Source: Lachnospiraceae bacterium (GTDB lineage Bacteria; Bacillota; Clostridia; Lachnospirales; Lachnospiraceae). Taken from it: a stretch of 64,000 nucleotides of DNA. The stretch spans positions 1 to 64,000 of the forward strand of contig JAILNV010000020.1 in NCBI GenBank assembly GCA_024691125.1, read 5' to 3'. The position numbers were made by a program, and so were the translations under genes. The notes beneath the pieces were generated by a model. It saw nothing but the letters and a program-made list of their open reading frames with translations, did not search any database and had not been told where the DNA came from. Positions 8,246 to 15,674 of this stretch are shown here, one piece after another. How positions within the stretch are numbered: position 1 is the first letter of the stretch; each line of letters begins with the position of its first letter.

Positions 8246-9295
8246 ATGAAAAAAAGATTTGTTAAAGTATTGGCTGCTTTTCTGGCAGCTGTGTCAGTAT
8301 GTGCGGCGGTGCCGGTTAAGACGGAAGCCGCTACATCAATGAAATGGGGAATCGACGTATCTTATCACCAGGGAGCGATTGACTGGTCGGCGGTTAAGGC
8401 AAGCGGAGTGCAGTTCGCGTTTATCAGGGCAGGCAGCTTCAAGAGCGGTACAGACGCATATTTTCATCAGAATATGAAGGGTGCGCTGTCCGTCGGGATC
8501 CCGGTTGGAATCTATGTTTATTCATATGCTGCGAATACGCAGATGGCTGCCAATGAGGCGCTGTTTGCCATATCGGTCGCCAAGGACTACCCGGTATCAT
8601 ATCCCATTGCCTATGATATAGAAGATTCATATCATAAGGGAATGTCGCAGTCTGAGATACAGGCTCTTATCAATACCTTCTGCTCTACAATAGAGGGAGC
8701 CGGATATACTCCTATAGTATATTCGGGAAGGAATTTCTTCAGAGATAAGATCGGATCGATAGGTCAGGATAAGTGGGTGGCCCAGTACGCTGCAGCCTGT
8801 GATTATCCAAGCTACACCTTCTGGCAGTCTTCTTCGAAGGGAAAGGTAAACGGAATAAAGGGCTATGTGGATATCGACCATCAGTATAAAGACTATTCCG
8901 GAACTATCATAGCCAACGGCTTCAAGACACAGAAGGGTAAGACCTTCTATGTCGAGAATTACATGATGCACCGCGGATGGCTCGAGCTTGACGGAAAGAA
9001 ATACTATTTCGATCCGCTGCTCGGGGTGATGCAGAAGGGACTTGTGGCAGATACATCCGGTGTTTATTATATGGGTGAAGACGGAGTGATGCAGACCGGG
9101 CTTGTTGATATAAACGGAGTTAAGTTCTACTTCGATCCCAAGACCGGCGGTATGCTGACCAATACATCCGTAACGGTAGGCAAGAAGACATATATGATCG
9201 ATGTAACCGGAATAGCGACAGATGTTACCGATATCATGAATGCGGCAGCTGCGGCAATGCAGCAGGGAATTCAGCTTCCGATACCGGCGCAATAA
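8246..9295 (+). CDS. secreted GH25 lysozyme with C-terminal wall-binding repeats
   Basis: Muramidase cutting the MurNAc-GlcNAc bond of peptidoglycan. Residues 1-29 form a signal peptide (KK, hydrophobic core, cut near TEAA). The GH25 domain (about 34-225) begins GIDVSYHQGAIDW with the first catalytic Asp and carries the DxE pair in YPIAYDIED. Residues about 235-315 hold choline-binding-like repeats (GWLELDGKKYYFD, GVMQKGLV, GVMQTGLV, VKFYFDPKTGGML), which would bind the wall. The ATG at 8246 follows AGAGGGGAGAG. A terminator follows at 9321. Role in wall turnover or division is inferred. Confidence 0.92.
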   Translation: MKKRFVKVLAAFLAAVSVCAAVPVKTEAATSMKWGIDVSYHQGAIDWSAVKASGVQFAFIRAGSFKSGTDAYFHQNMKGALSVGIPVGIYVYSYAANTQMAANEALFAISVAKDYPVSYPIAYDIEDSYHKGMSQSEIQALINTFCSTIEGAGYTPIVYSGRNFFRDKIGSIGQDKWVAQYAAACDYPSYTFWQSSSKGKVNGIKGYVDIDHQYKDYSGTIIANGFKTQKGKTFYVENYMMHRGWLELDGKKYYFDPLLGVMQKGLVADTSGVYYMGEDGVMQTGLVDINGVKFYFDPKTGGMLTNTSVTVGKKTYMIDVTGIATDVTDIMNAAAAAMQQGIQLPIPAQ

Positions 9296-9320
9296 ATACT
9301 GAAATTGGACTTGAATATAA

Positions 9321-9356
9321 AACAGGCAGGGGTTTTCCTCTGCCTGTTGCATTTTG
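9321..9356 (+). terminator. terminator after the GH25 gene
   Basis: A 9-bp stem AACAGGCAG / CTGCCTGTT is followed by the weakly T-rich GCATTTTG. It may also serve the minus-strand acyltransferase gene ending at 9432. Confidence 0.7.
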
Positions 9357-9431
9357 GGGCGGTAACTATAAGATGATTCAGGGGTCAAAACTACATTTTT
9401 TATGGTTAACATAATGCTGTGAATAACAGAT

Positions 9432-10523
9432 TTACTCATGTGTTTTACGTGTAAGGATTCCCGCAATAAAATTATAAATTGCCTTATAGAGAAGAGAGAG
9501 AATGACTGAGAGTATGAAATTAAGCGGTACGAGTATGAAAAAGAGCCAAGCGAAATCCTTCATTTCGAAATACCTTCTCTTGGCATAGTCAAAGATGATG
9601 ATATCAAGCGTTCCCGAGAAGAGGTATATTTCAAGGGAAACGGATGATATGAGAGCAAGTATCTTCTTTATGAAGCCGTTCTTTATATCTATATCATAAA
9701 GTAAGAGGAATATGGCTGCCGCACAGACTGCTACCGTGATGCAGTTATAACCGCAGTCCACAGTACCGAGTATGCTCCAGTTAAAGTTGCCTCCGGCTGC
9801 ATACTTATATGAAATCACCGCATTGATTATAGGAAGTATTACGATCACGGCAATAAGCAGAAGCTTGTTTAGCTTTGGCCTGTTCTCTCTTAAATAGCAT
9901 CCGAGGAAGTAGTAGAGAAGCGGGTACATCATCTGCCAGTAGTTGGGTGCGGCAAGCTCGACCACTGAGCTGACAGATGCGATCAGGGTGTTGGATGATG
10001 CTGCGGGTAGAGCGATAATAGGATACAGAGTGGTCACCATGGCAAGAGAAATAAGAAGGATATGCTGTTCCTTCTTTGACTTTAATGCATGCCACAGCCT
10101 GTTAAGGAAGGGGGCTATGGCCATGAGAGATAAGTAGAAGCCGACATACCAGCCTATTGTGTAATTACCCATGGCTGCAAGTGCTTCCTTTATTCCGTAA
10201 ACCTTGCCGTAATAATAATTGCCCACAAATATTTTGATGGTAGAAATTACGAAATATGCCGCAAATACAGGGATAAGACTCATGTAATGAGCTTTGTCTA
10301 TATCCTTGTTGCACTTGAAATATCCTGTGAGCATCATATAAAGAGGAACGCAGCATAAGAAGAGCCATCTTGCCGCGGTCATTACAAAGGTGACGCGGTT
10401 GTTGAGAGGAGTGCTGTAATAACCGCAATTGAAGAAAAAGTGAACCGACACCACGAATAAAGCTGCTGTGGAGCGGACAAGATCAAGCCCCGGTAATCTG
10501 CCGGATGTTTTCGTATTGCTCAT
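9432..10523 (-). CDS. acyltransferase 3 family membrane protein
   Basis: Integral membrane protein of 363 residues with about ten hydrophobic helices. The family opening is RLPGLDLVRSTAALFVVSVHFFF, with the conserved His in helix 1. Such enzymes O-acylate polysaccharides, lipids or peptidoglycan; the substrate cannot be read from sequence. The start at 10523 (MSNTKTSG) is chosen because it follows AAGAAAGGTG. The frame stays open upstream through tRNA-Pro, which cannot be coding. The gene lies 40 bases past the tRNA-Pro terminator, so it needs its own promoter or read-through. Confidence 0.85.
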   Translation of the reverse strand: MSNTKTSGRLPGLDLVRSTAALFVVSVHFFFNCGYYSTPLNNRVTFVMTAARWLFLCCVPLYMMLTGYFKCNKDIDKAHYMSLIPVFAAYFVISTIKIFVGNYYYGKVYGIKEALAAMGNYTIGWYVGFYLSLMAIAPFLNRLWHALKSKKEQHILLISLAMVTTLYPIIALPAASSNTLIASVSSVVELAAPNYWQMMYPLLYYFLGCYLRENRPKLNKLLLIAVIVILPIINAVISYKYAAGGNFNWSILGTVDCGYNCITVAVCAAAIFLLLYDIDIKNGFIKKILALISSVSLEIYLFSGTLDIIIFDYAKRRYFEMKDFAWLFFILVPLNFILSVILSLLYKAIYNFIAGILTRKTHE

Positions 10524-10564
10524 TCTGACACCTTTCTTAACTGTTTTACATAAGCATGTTTTAT

Positions 10565-10598
10565 AACAAAAAAGTTCTTGAGTATTACTCAAGAACTT
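10565..10598 (-). terminator. terminator of tRNA-Pro
   Basis: Read on the minus strand, AAGTTCTTGAG and CTCAAGAACTT form an 11-bp perfect stem with a five-base loop, followed by a T run. Confidence 0.93.
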
Positions 10599-10600
10599 CG

Positions 10601-10675
10601 TCGGAGTGACTGGATTCGAACCAGCGGCCTCCACCTCCCTAAGATGGCGCTCTAACCAAACTGAGCCACACCCCG
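10601..10675 (-). tRNA. tRNA-Pro, anticodon AGG
   Basis: The minus strand folds into a full cloverleaf: acceptor CGGGGTG/CACTCCG, D stem GCTC/GAGC, anticodon stem CCATC/GGTGG with loop TTAGGGA, T stem GCTGG/CCAGT with loop TTCGAAT. Pair C1-G72, A73 and G37 are bacterial tRNA-Pro identity features. The anticodon is AGG. CCA is not encoded. An A at position 34 is unusual in bacteria outside tRNA-Arg(ACG). Confidence 0.95.
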
Positions 10676-10728
10676 TATATGAATTTATCCGGTGTTGAAA
10701 ATGCCGTATCGACAAATGCAACATTGAT

Positions 10729-10757
10729 ATAATAAGATATGAGAAGACAAATGTCAA
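10729..10757 (-). promoter_or_regulatory. tRNA-Pro promoter
   Basis: On the minus strand TTGACA (10752-10757) is 17 bases from TATTAT (10729-10734), a near-consensus vegetative promoter. Transcription would start about 45 bases before the tRNA. Confidence 0.9.
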
Positions 10758-10787
10758 GAAAAATATAGTAAATTTGTCTTGCGGTTC

Positions 10788-10816
10788 TTGAAATTTATCG
10801 CTTGAAGTGCTAATAT
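10788..10816 (+). promoter_or_regulatory. promoter of the 10887 gene
   Basis: TTGAAA (10788-10793), 17-base spacer, TAATAT (10811-10816). Confidence 0.75.
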
Positions 10817-10886
10817 ATGGCTAGATAGGTAGGTAAATGTGACAGACGGAGCTGTTGATTCGTAAATTTCAAAGGAGTGATGGGAA

Positions 10887-11291
10887 ATGTCAACGTTATC
10901 ATCAATCGGGAATTCGTTCCTGAAGGGCTATGGCTCGACTCAGGATTACAGCATATTATTTAATTCGCTGAACAAGAAGAGTTCATCGGGTTCTTTTAAT
11001 ATGTTTGATATTTCCGGGAAGAGCAGCGCGTCCAATCTGAGTTCCAACTTCTATACCGATTATGCCAGCATCAAGAACGGAAGCTATGGGAAGCTTACCA
11101 AATCATGGTATGCGAAACAGGCTTCGGAAGCTGAGTCATCATCCGCATCGGACAAGGCTGCCGAGAAGCCGGATTATTCCGAGCTTGCATCGACGATTTC
11201 GAATGCGGCCAAGACTATGGGCGGATACAGCCAGGGAGGCGGTTACGGAAGTGTAGACACGGCAGGAAGTATTTTTGATTCTGCCACTTGA
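10887..11291 (+). CDS. small Ser/Gly-rich hypothetical protein
   Basis: A 134-residue protein I cannot assign. It has no signal peptide or membrane helix. It is rich in Ser, Gly, Ala and Lys. The most structured part is YTDYASIKNGSYGKLTKSWYAKQ (quoted in parts: DYASIKNGSYGKL, then KSWYAKQ), followed by a disordered Ser/Glu linker and a Gly-Tyr-rich end (MGGYSQGGGYGS). An AAGGAGTGATGGG binding site precedes ATG 10887, and a good promoter lies at 10788. Its TGA overlaps the -35 box of the tRNA-Leu promoter. A filament- or surface-associated role is only a guess. Confidence 0.7.
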   Translation: MSTLSSIGNSFLKGYGSTQDYSILFNSLNKKSSSGSFNMFDISGKSSASNLSSNFYTDYASIKNGSYGKLTKSWYAKQASEAESSSASDKAAEKPDYSELASTISNAAKTMGGYSQGGGYGSVDTAGSIFDSAT

Positions 11292-11316
11292 CAAGGATTG
11301 GTAAATTGGGTATTAT
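11288..11316 (+). promoter_or_regulatory. tRNA-Leu promoter
   Basis: TTGACA (11288-11293), exactly 17 bases, TATTAT (11311-11316). The -35 box overlaps the stop codon of the preceding gene. Confidence 0.9.
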
Positions 11317-11351
11317 ATATGAGCGCCTTGCGGAAGCGGGGCGCTCATATA
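11316..11351 (+). other. 12-bp perfect inverted repeat at the tRNA-Leu transcription start
   Basis: TATATGAGCGCC (11316-11327) and GGCGCTCATATA (11340-11351) are perfect complements around a 12-base loop. The left arm begins at the last base of the -10, so the repeat spans the start site. It could be the terminator of the upstream gene (though no T run follows), a DNA operator, or a processing hairpin in the tRNA precursor. Confidence 0.75.
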
Positions 11352-11387
11352 ACGTAAACGTATATGGTGTTTACGAATAATATGGAT

Positions 11388-11471
11388 GCAGGAATGGCGG
11401 AATTGGCAGACGCGCACGGTTCAGGTCCGTGTGGTAGCAATACCATGAGAGTTCAAGTCTCTTTTCCTGCA
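11388..11471 (+). tRNA. tRNA-Leu, anticodon CAG
   Basis: Class II cloverleaf: acceptor GCAGGAA/TTCCTGC, D stem GCG/CGC, anticodon stem CACGG/CCGTG with loop TTCAGGT, long variable arm TGGTA-GCAA-TACCA, T stem GAGAG/CTCTT. A73 present; CCA not encoded. Confidence 0.96.
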
Positions 11472-11477
11472 CGAAAA

Positions 11478-11511
11478 AAGATCGTGAGTGTATGCCCACG
11501 GTCTTGTTTTT
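11478..11511 (+). terminator. terminator of tRNA-Leu
   Basis: AAGATCGTG / CACGGTCTT (9 bp with one G-U) followed by GTTTTTAT. Confidence 0.85.
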
Positions 11512-11549
11512 ATCGGGAAAGTTCCCTTATGCAGTTTGGGAATTCATCG

Positions 11550-11768
11550 CTATTGCTTTTTATCATCTTCTTCCGGAACATGAGGATGGATAAGGGCATA
11601 TATCCTCTGATATGCATACAGGATGATCGGAACGAGTATGGTGGCACCTATTGATGCCATCAGAAGATCAGTGGTCTTGGGATCCTGCATGAGCCCTAAG
11701 ATCAGGGTCAGCACATACATTCCTATTAAAAGTGCGGCAAGAATACCGGCAAATATACGTTTGAACAT
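11550..11768 (-). CDS. small two-helix membrane protein
   Basis: A 72-residue protein with two hydrophobic helices (about 4-27 and 37-56) joined by a short loop (MQDPKTTD) and ending in a charged tail EEDDKKQ. GAGGGAG precedes the start on the minus strand. I do not recognise a family. It is divergent from the 11923 gene. Confidence 0.65.
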   Translation of the reverse strand: MFKRIFAGILAALLIGMYVLTLILGLMQDPKTTDLLMASIGATILVPIILYAYQRIYALIHPHVPEEDDKKQ

Positions 11769-11842
11769 TAACTCCCTCTCTGTACATAATAAAGATTAAA
11801 GCCGCTTCGATAAGATTATACCCTAAAAAATATTTAAAACCA

Positions 11843-11871
11843 ATGACAAAATCATTTTATTGAGATAGAAT
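11843..11871 (+). promoter_or_regulatory. promoter of the 11923 gene
   Basis: ATGACA (11843-11848), 17-base spacer, TAGAAT (11866-11871). Confidence 0.55.
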
Positions 11872-11922
11872 TATAAAAATAGATTGTTTTAAACGGCTCA
11901 ATGAGCAGTAAAGGAAACGGAA

Positions 11923-12453
11923 ATGAAGGTAGTAAGAAATATATTGATCGTTCTGGCAGCCCTGTTGGTACTGATCACTGTACTGATAGTAACATGCGCA
12001 TATAATCCGGGGCTTACGGCAGAGCTTCAGAGACTCATATACAGAGGTAAAACGGTGGAAGTGTCGAGCGTTTCCAATAATGAAGCGGCAGCCATGAATG
12101 AGGATTCGGGTGTTTCGGGTAACACTGCGAAGGCTCCGGCAGTGAGGATGAGAACACTGGAAGAGCTGGGTCTGTCTGAGGGTGACATGATCACAACGCT
12201 GGATGATTATTATAAGAACTGCCATGACCAGATAGTGGAGCGGGGTGTCGGTACCTATGATTTCGAGAATATCATTGCGACTGAGACGCTCGTGCAGGAG
12301 ATATATGCTAAATACAGTGACAAGGAATATGTTGACGGATATATGAACGAGACACTTATTGAGGTGGGAGCGGCTTCATACGAGATGAACCTGATGGTCG
12401 AGGAGCTTGAGGGAAAGCATTTCAGGCTTACCCATCAGCTGGTATTAAACTAG
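11923..12453 (+). CDS. membrane-anchored hypothetical protein
   Basis: A 176-residue protein with an N-terminal membrane helix (about 5-26, ILIVLAALLVLITVLIVTCA), a Ser/Asn/Ala-rich linker (about 45-72) and a helical, acidic C-terminal domain that probably lies outside the cell. No lipobox is convincing: the single Cys sits inside the helix. The family is unknown. It has its own promoter at 11843. The next gene starts 23 bases downstream, so the two are probably one unit. Confidence 0.65.
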   Translation: MKVVRNILIVLAALLVLITVLIVTCAYNPGLTAELQRLIYRGKTVEVSSVSNNEAAAMNEDSGVSGNTAKAPAVRMRTLEELGLSEGDMITTLDDYYKNCHDQIVERGVGTYDFENIIATETLVQEIYAKYSDKEYVDGYMNETLIEVGAASYEMNLMVEELEGKHFRLTHQLVLN

Positions 12454-12476
12454 GGGTGATAAAGGGGTAGCAGGCA

Positions 12477-14093
12477 ATGATCTTTTTTGAAATGTTCCAT
12501 CAGATGGATGAACGTCTGTACAGAATGGTAAAGCAGATGGATCCCCTGATGAATCCGTGCTCAAGGTATCTTATAGATGGTAACTGTCTGATAATACTGG
12601 GAGCCAATGTATCGCTCCGGTGGAATATAACCAACAGGGAGCTTACGGAGGAAATGCCCGTTAAGAACTTCGACCTTGCGGATGAGACGCTGTACTGGTT
12701 CTCGGAGGAGTCCGCAGAGGGCGCCATGATCAGGATGATCAGTAATGCGTTCAGACAGTGGTACAACATTGATCCGTTTAAGTCCTTCGCCGAATTCGAG
12801 AGATCGGAGAATGATATAAACAGGAAGCTCATGGAATACGGTTTCCAGATGGCATGGGCGATGGATAAGATGGCTGTTATCAGCAATGAAGGAATAGTCA
12901 CGCTGGAGAGCGCCATAACGACGGCCATTGAGGATGATGCTCTTCGTACGGCGGGGATAAGCATTGATGAATGGCTGTACGATGCCAGGTATTTCAGGAG
13001 AACAGATCAGCTTGAGCGTGCAATAGAACAGTATGAAAGAGTATTAAGATACAGCAATTATAACGAACGGACATTTACAGAGGCGGCATTCTGCCTGGGT
13101 GAGAGCTGCTATTTCCTGGGTGATTACGATAATGCCGTGTCGATGTATTATAAATGCAATCTCGACTATATCGAGGATGAGAACGATTTCTATATCCATA
13201 TAGGCCATGCTTTGCTTGATGTCAGGATGAAGCGATATGAGAAGGAGCTCAGAACCTATTACAGGGGGTGCCTTGACCGCTCTTATGCCACAGAGCATAT
13301 GCGCGAAGTTGAACGCGCGGCATCCGAGGTAGCGGCTGAGTTAGAGGAATATGAAAAGACCTGCCTGATGATAGGAAGCAAGAAGTATAATGAACACATT
13401 GCGGCCCTTCCTCTGAAAGAGGATAACTTTAACTTTATCGAGATGGATGAGATACCCGTTGAAGAGACTAAGAAAACGGCTGACAACAGGTATCGCGATG
13501 TAAGGCTGGTGAAGCCTAAGATCCTGGCGGATTCGGATACCATCTCCCTTAATGAGACGATGTCGGAAGCTTTGGGCTATCTGTCTGTGGGTGAGTATCA
13601 GAAGGCATATGAGCTGTATTATAAGCTGGCGCAGTCACTCGATCCCGAATCGGATTATGCGACATGGGTTAACTTTCAGCTGGGCAAGCTGTACTGCATC
13701 TGTGATGATGCCGGTAATTCGTATGAAGCCCTGTGCAGATGCCGGCCGGGGAAGTTCGGGGTGGTATACAGGCAGAGTGATTTCTTCCTTCTGTATACAC
13801 ACGTACGTATCCTGTTGGATGATCTTGAGAGCGATGAATGCTTCAGAAAGCTTATTCGCGGCAGGATCGATGATTATTACGCCAAGTTTGATTCGGAATA
13901 CATAAGCTTAAGGAATGATCAGGATGTCATGATGAAGTTCAGGAAATACGAAAAGGACTGCATGAACCAGGCAAGGGCGGAGTTCAGCGCATATGCTTTT
14001 ACGGAAGAGAAGAGCAAGGGTGGAAAGAAGAAAAAGAGGGAAGGAAGAGAGAACCGTGTTCTGCGCGGTATTTCGCGTTATATTAACGAATAG
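12477..14093 (+). CDS. tetratricopeptide-like helical protein
   Basis: A soluble 538-residue protein, unassigned in family. The middle holds TPR-like helix pairs (about 182-265: DQLERAIEQYERVLRYS, AAFCLGESCYFLGDYDNAVSMYYKC, HIGHALLDVRMKRYEKEL). A second pair lies at about 362-425 (EALGYLSVGEYQKAYELYYKLAQ). The C-terminus is strongly basic (KGGKKKKREGREN). A scaffolding or protein-protein role is likely. It follows the anchored protein at 11923 after 23 bases and precedes the SPFH gene by 149 bases. Confidence 0.7.
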   Translation: MIFFEMFHQMDERLYRMVKQMDPLMNPCSRYLIDGNCLIILGANVSLRWNITNRELTEEMPVKNFDLADETLYWFSEESAEGAMIRMISNAFRQWYNIDPFKSFAEFERSENDINRKLMEYGFQMAWAMDKMAVISNEGIVTLESAITTAIEDDALRTAGISIDEWLYDARYFRRTDQLERAIEQYERVLRYSNYNERTFTEAAFCLGESCYFLGDYDNAVSMYYKCNLDYIEDENDFYIHIGHALLDVRMKRYEKELRTYYRGCLDRSYATEHMREVERAASEVAAELEEYEKTCLMIGSKKYNEHIAALPLKEDNFNFIEMDEIPVEETKKTADNRYRDVRLVKPKILADSDTISLNETMSEALGYLSVGEYQKAYELYYKLAQSLDPESDYATWVNFQLGKLYCICDDAGNSYEALCRCRPGKFGVVYRQSDFFLLYTHVRILLDDLESDECFRKLIRGRIDDYYAKFDSEYISLRNDQDVMMKFRKYEKDCMNQARAEFSAYAFTEEKSKGGKKKKREGRENRVLRGISRYINE

Positions 14094-14242
14094 TCAGCCT
14101 GTTGACAAAATTAACTGTAATTTTAGGGCGGGTTGTGTTACTATAGGTTATGCAGGTTGTATCCCTGCGGAGCATTAGGTTGAACGGAATTGCATTTTCC
14201 GTTTAATAAATTACAAATAGCAGGATTCAGGAGGGTTAGGAA

Positions 14243-15562
14243 ATGGGATTGATTTCAGCTGCAATGGGTGCGGCATCGAGTGCACTTGCTGATGCATGGC
14301 GTGATTATTTTTACTGTGAAGCATTGAGCCCCGACGTATTGGTTGTAAAGGGCGCGAAGAGAGTAAACAAGTCACACAGCTCCAACACCAAGGGAGACCA
14401 GAACATCATAAGCAACGGTTCTATCGTGGCCGTAAATGAAGGTCAGTGCATGATCATCGTTGATCAGGGCAAGGTTGTTGAACTGTGTGCGGAGCCCGGT
14501 GAGTTCGTATATGACGAGTCCACTGAGCCGAGTATCTTCTACGGCGGTCTCGGACAGGGCATCAAGGATACCTTCGCACAGATAGGCAAGAGGCTTACTT
14601 TCGGTGGCGATACGGCTAAGGATCAGAGGGTATATTACATAAATACCAAGGAGATCATAGGCAATAAGTACGGAACCGTCAATCCGGTTCCCTTCAGGGT
14701 TGTTGACAGGAATATCAATCTGGATGTGGATATATCGATCCGCTGCCATGGTGAGTATTCATATAAGATAGTAGATCCCATACTTTTCTATACAAATGTA
14801 TGTGCTAACGTTAAAGAGAAGTATGAAAGATCAGAGATAGACGGACAACTTAAGTCAGAGCTTATGACAGCTCTTCAGCCGGCGTTTGCGAAGATATCCG
14901 AGCAGGGTATCCGTTACAGCGCTCTTCCGGGACACACAACAGAGATAGCTGATGCGCTTAATGATGTGCTTTCGAAGAAGTGGGGTGAGCTCAGAGGCGT
15001 AGAGGTCGTATCCTTCGGTGTTAATTCGGTTACCGCATCACCTGAGGATGAGCAGATGATCAAGGATCTGCAGAAGACAGCCACAATGAAGGATGCTTCC
15101 ATGGGAGCGGCCGCCCTTACGGCAGCACAGGCTGAGGCAATGAAGGCAGCGGCCAGCAATACGGCAGCTGGTCCTGTGATGGCATTCGCAGGTATGAATA
15201 TGGCTCAGCAGGCAGGCGGTATCAATGCCAACCAGTTATATGCAATGGGCCAGCAGCAGGCAGCGCAGGCTCAGGCAGCCGCTCCGGCAACAGGTTGGAC
15301 CTGCTCATGCGGCAAGACAGGGAATACCGGCAAATTCTGCGGCGAATGCGGAGCTCCCAAGCCGTCAGAGGCAGGCTGGACCTGCTCATGCGGAACGGTA
15401 AACAAGGGAAAGTTCTGTGGCAACTGCGGTGCGAAGAAGCCTGCCGGAGCGCCTCTTTATAAGTGCGACAAATGCGGATGGGAGCCTGAAGACCCTGCGA
15501 ATCCGCCCAAGTTCTGCCCTGAATGCGGCGACAAGTTCGATGACAGTGATGTTGTAGGTTAA
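14243..15562 (+). CDS. SPFH-domain protein with three C-terminal zinc ribbons
   Basis: A 439-residue protein of the SPFH (stomatin/prohibitin/flotillin) fold, the YdjI-like 'virion core' group that is linked in Bacillus to membrane-stress PspA proteins. The N-terminal 280 residues hold the SPFH domain (IVAVNEGQCMIIVDQGKV, then PVPFRVVDRNINLDVDISIRCHG in parts). An Ala/Gln-rich linker follows. The ribbons use CSCG...CGECG, CSCG...CGNCG and CDKCG...CPECG (about 352-433). The ATG at 14243 follows AGGAGGG. It has its own terminator at 15584. No pspA gene is nearby. A membrane-surface scaffold is inferred. Confidence 0.85.
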   Translation: MGLISAAMGAASSALADAWRDYFYCEALSPDVLVVKGAKRVNKSHSSNTKGDQNIISNGSIVAVNEGQCMIIVDQGKVVELCAEPGEFVYDESTEPSIFYGGLGQGIKDTFAQIGKRLTFGGDTAKDQRVYYINTKEIIGNKYGTVNPVPFRVVDRNINLDVDISIRCHGEYSYKIVDPILFYTNVCANVKEKYERSEIDGQLKSELMTALQPAFAKISEQGIRYSALPGHTTEIADALNDVLSKKWGELRGVEVVSFGVNSVTASPEDEQMIKDLQKTATMKDASMGAAALTAAQAEAMKAAASNTAAGPVMAFAGMNMAQQAGGINANQLYAMGQQQAAQAQAAAPATGWTCSCGKTGNTGKFCGECGAPKPSEAGWTCSCGTVNKGKFCGNCGAKKPAGAPLYKCDKCGWEPEDPANPPKFCPECGDKFDDSDVVG

Positions 15563-15583
15563 GATAACACAAGAAATTAAAAT

Positions 15584-15625
15584 AAAAAAGTACGTCCGGG
15601 TATTGTTAAACCGGACGTATTTTTG
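15584..15625 (+). terminator. terminator after the SPFH gene
   Basis: TACGTCCGG / CCGGACGTA forms a perfect 9-bp stem flanked by A and T runs, ending TTTTTG. Confidence 0.94.
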
Positions 15626-15632
15626 TTATACT
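15603..15632 (+). promoter_or_regulatory. probable carB promoter
   Basis: TTGTTA (15603-15608), 18-base spacer, TATACT (15627-15632). The -35 box lies in the loop of the preceding terminator. Confidence 0.6.
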
Positions 15633-15674
15633 ATATATTTAGGTGTAAACAAATACTGAACAAGGAGAATCCCC

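Noticed and set aside
9432..10757. A 441-codon version of the acyltransferase starting at 10757
   Set aside because: Its first 78 codons run through the tRNA-Pro gene and its terminator. The ATG at 10523 has a good ribosome binding site and starts at the homologous region.
11364..11654. 96-codon open frame starting before tRNA-Leu
   Set aside because: It translates the tRNA and its terminator.
14102..14144. Promoter TTGACA (14102) with TACTAT (14139) before the SPFH gene
   Set aside because: The spacing is about 31 bases, and no better pair was found.
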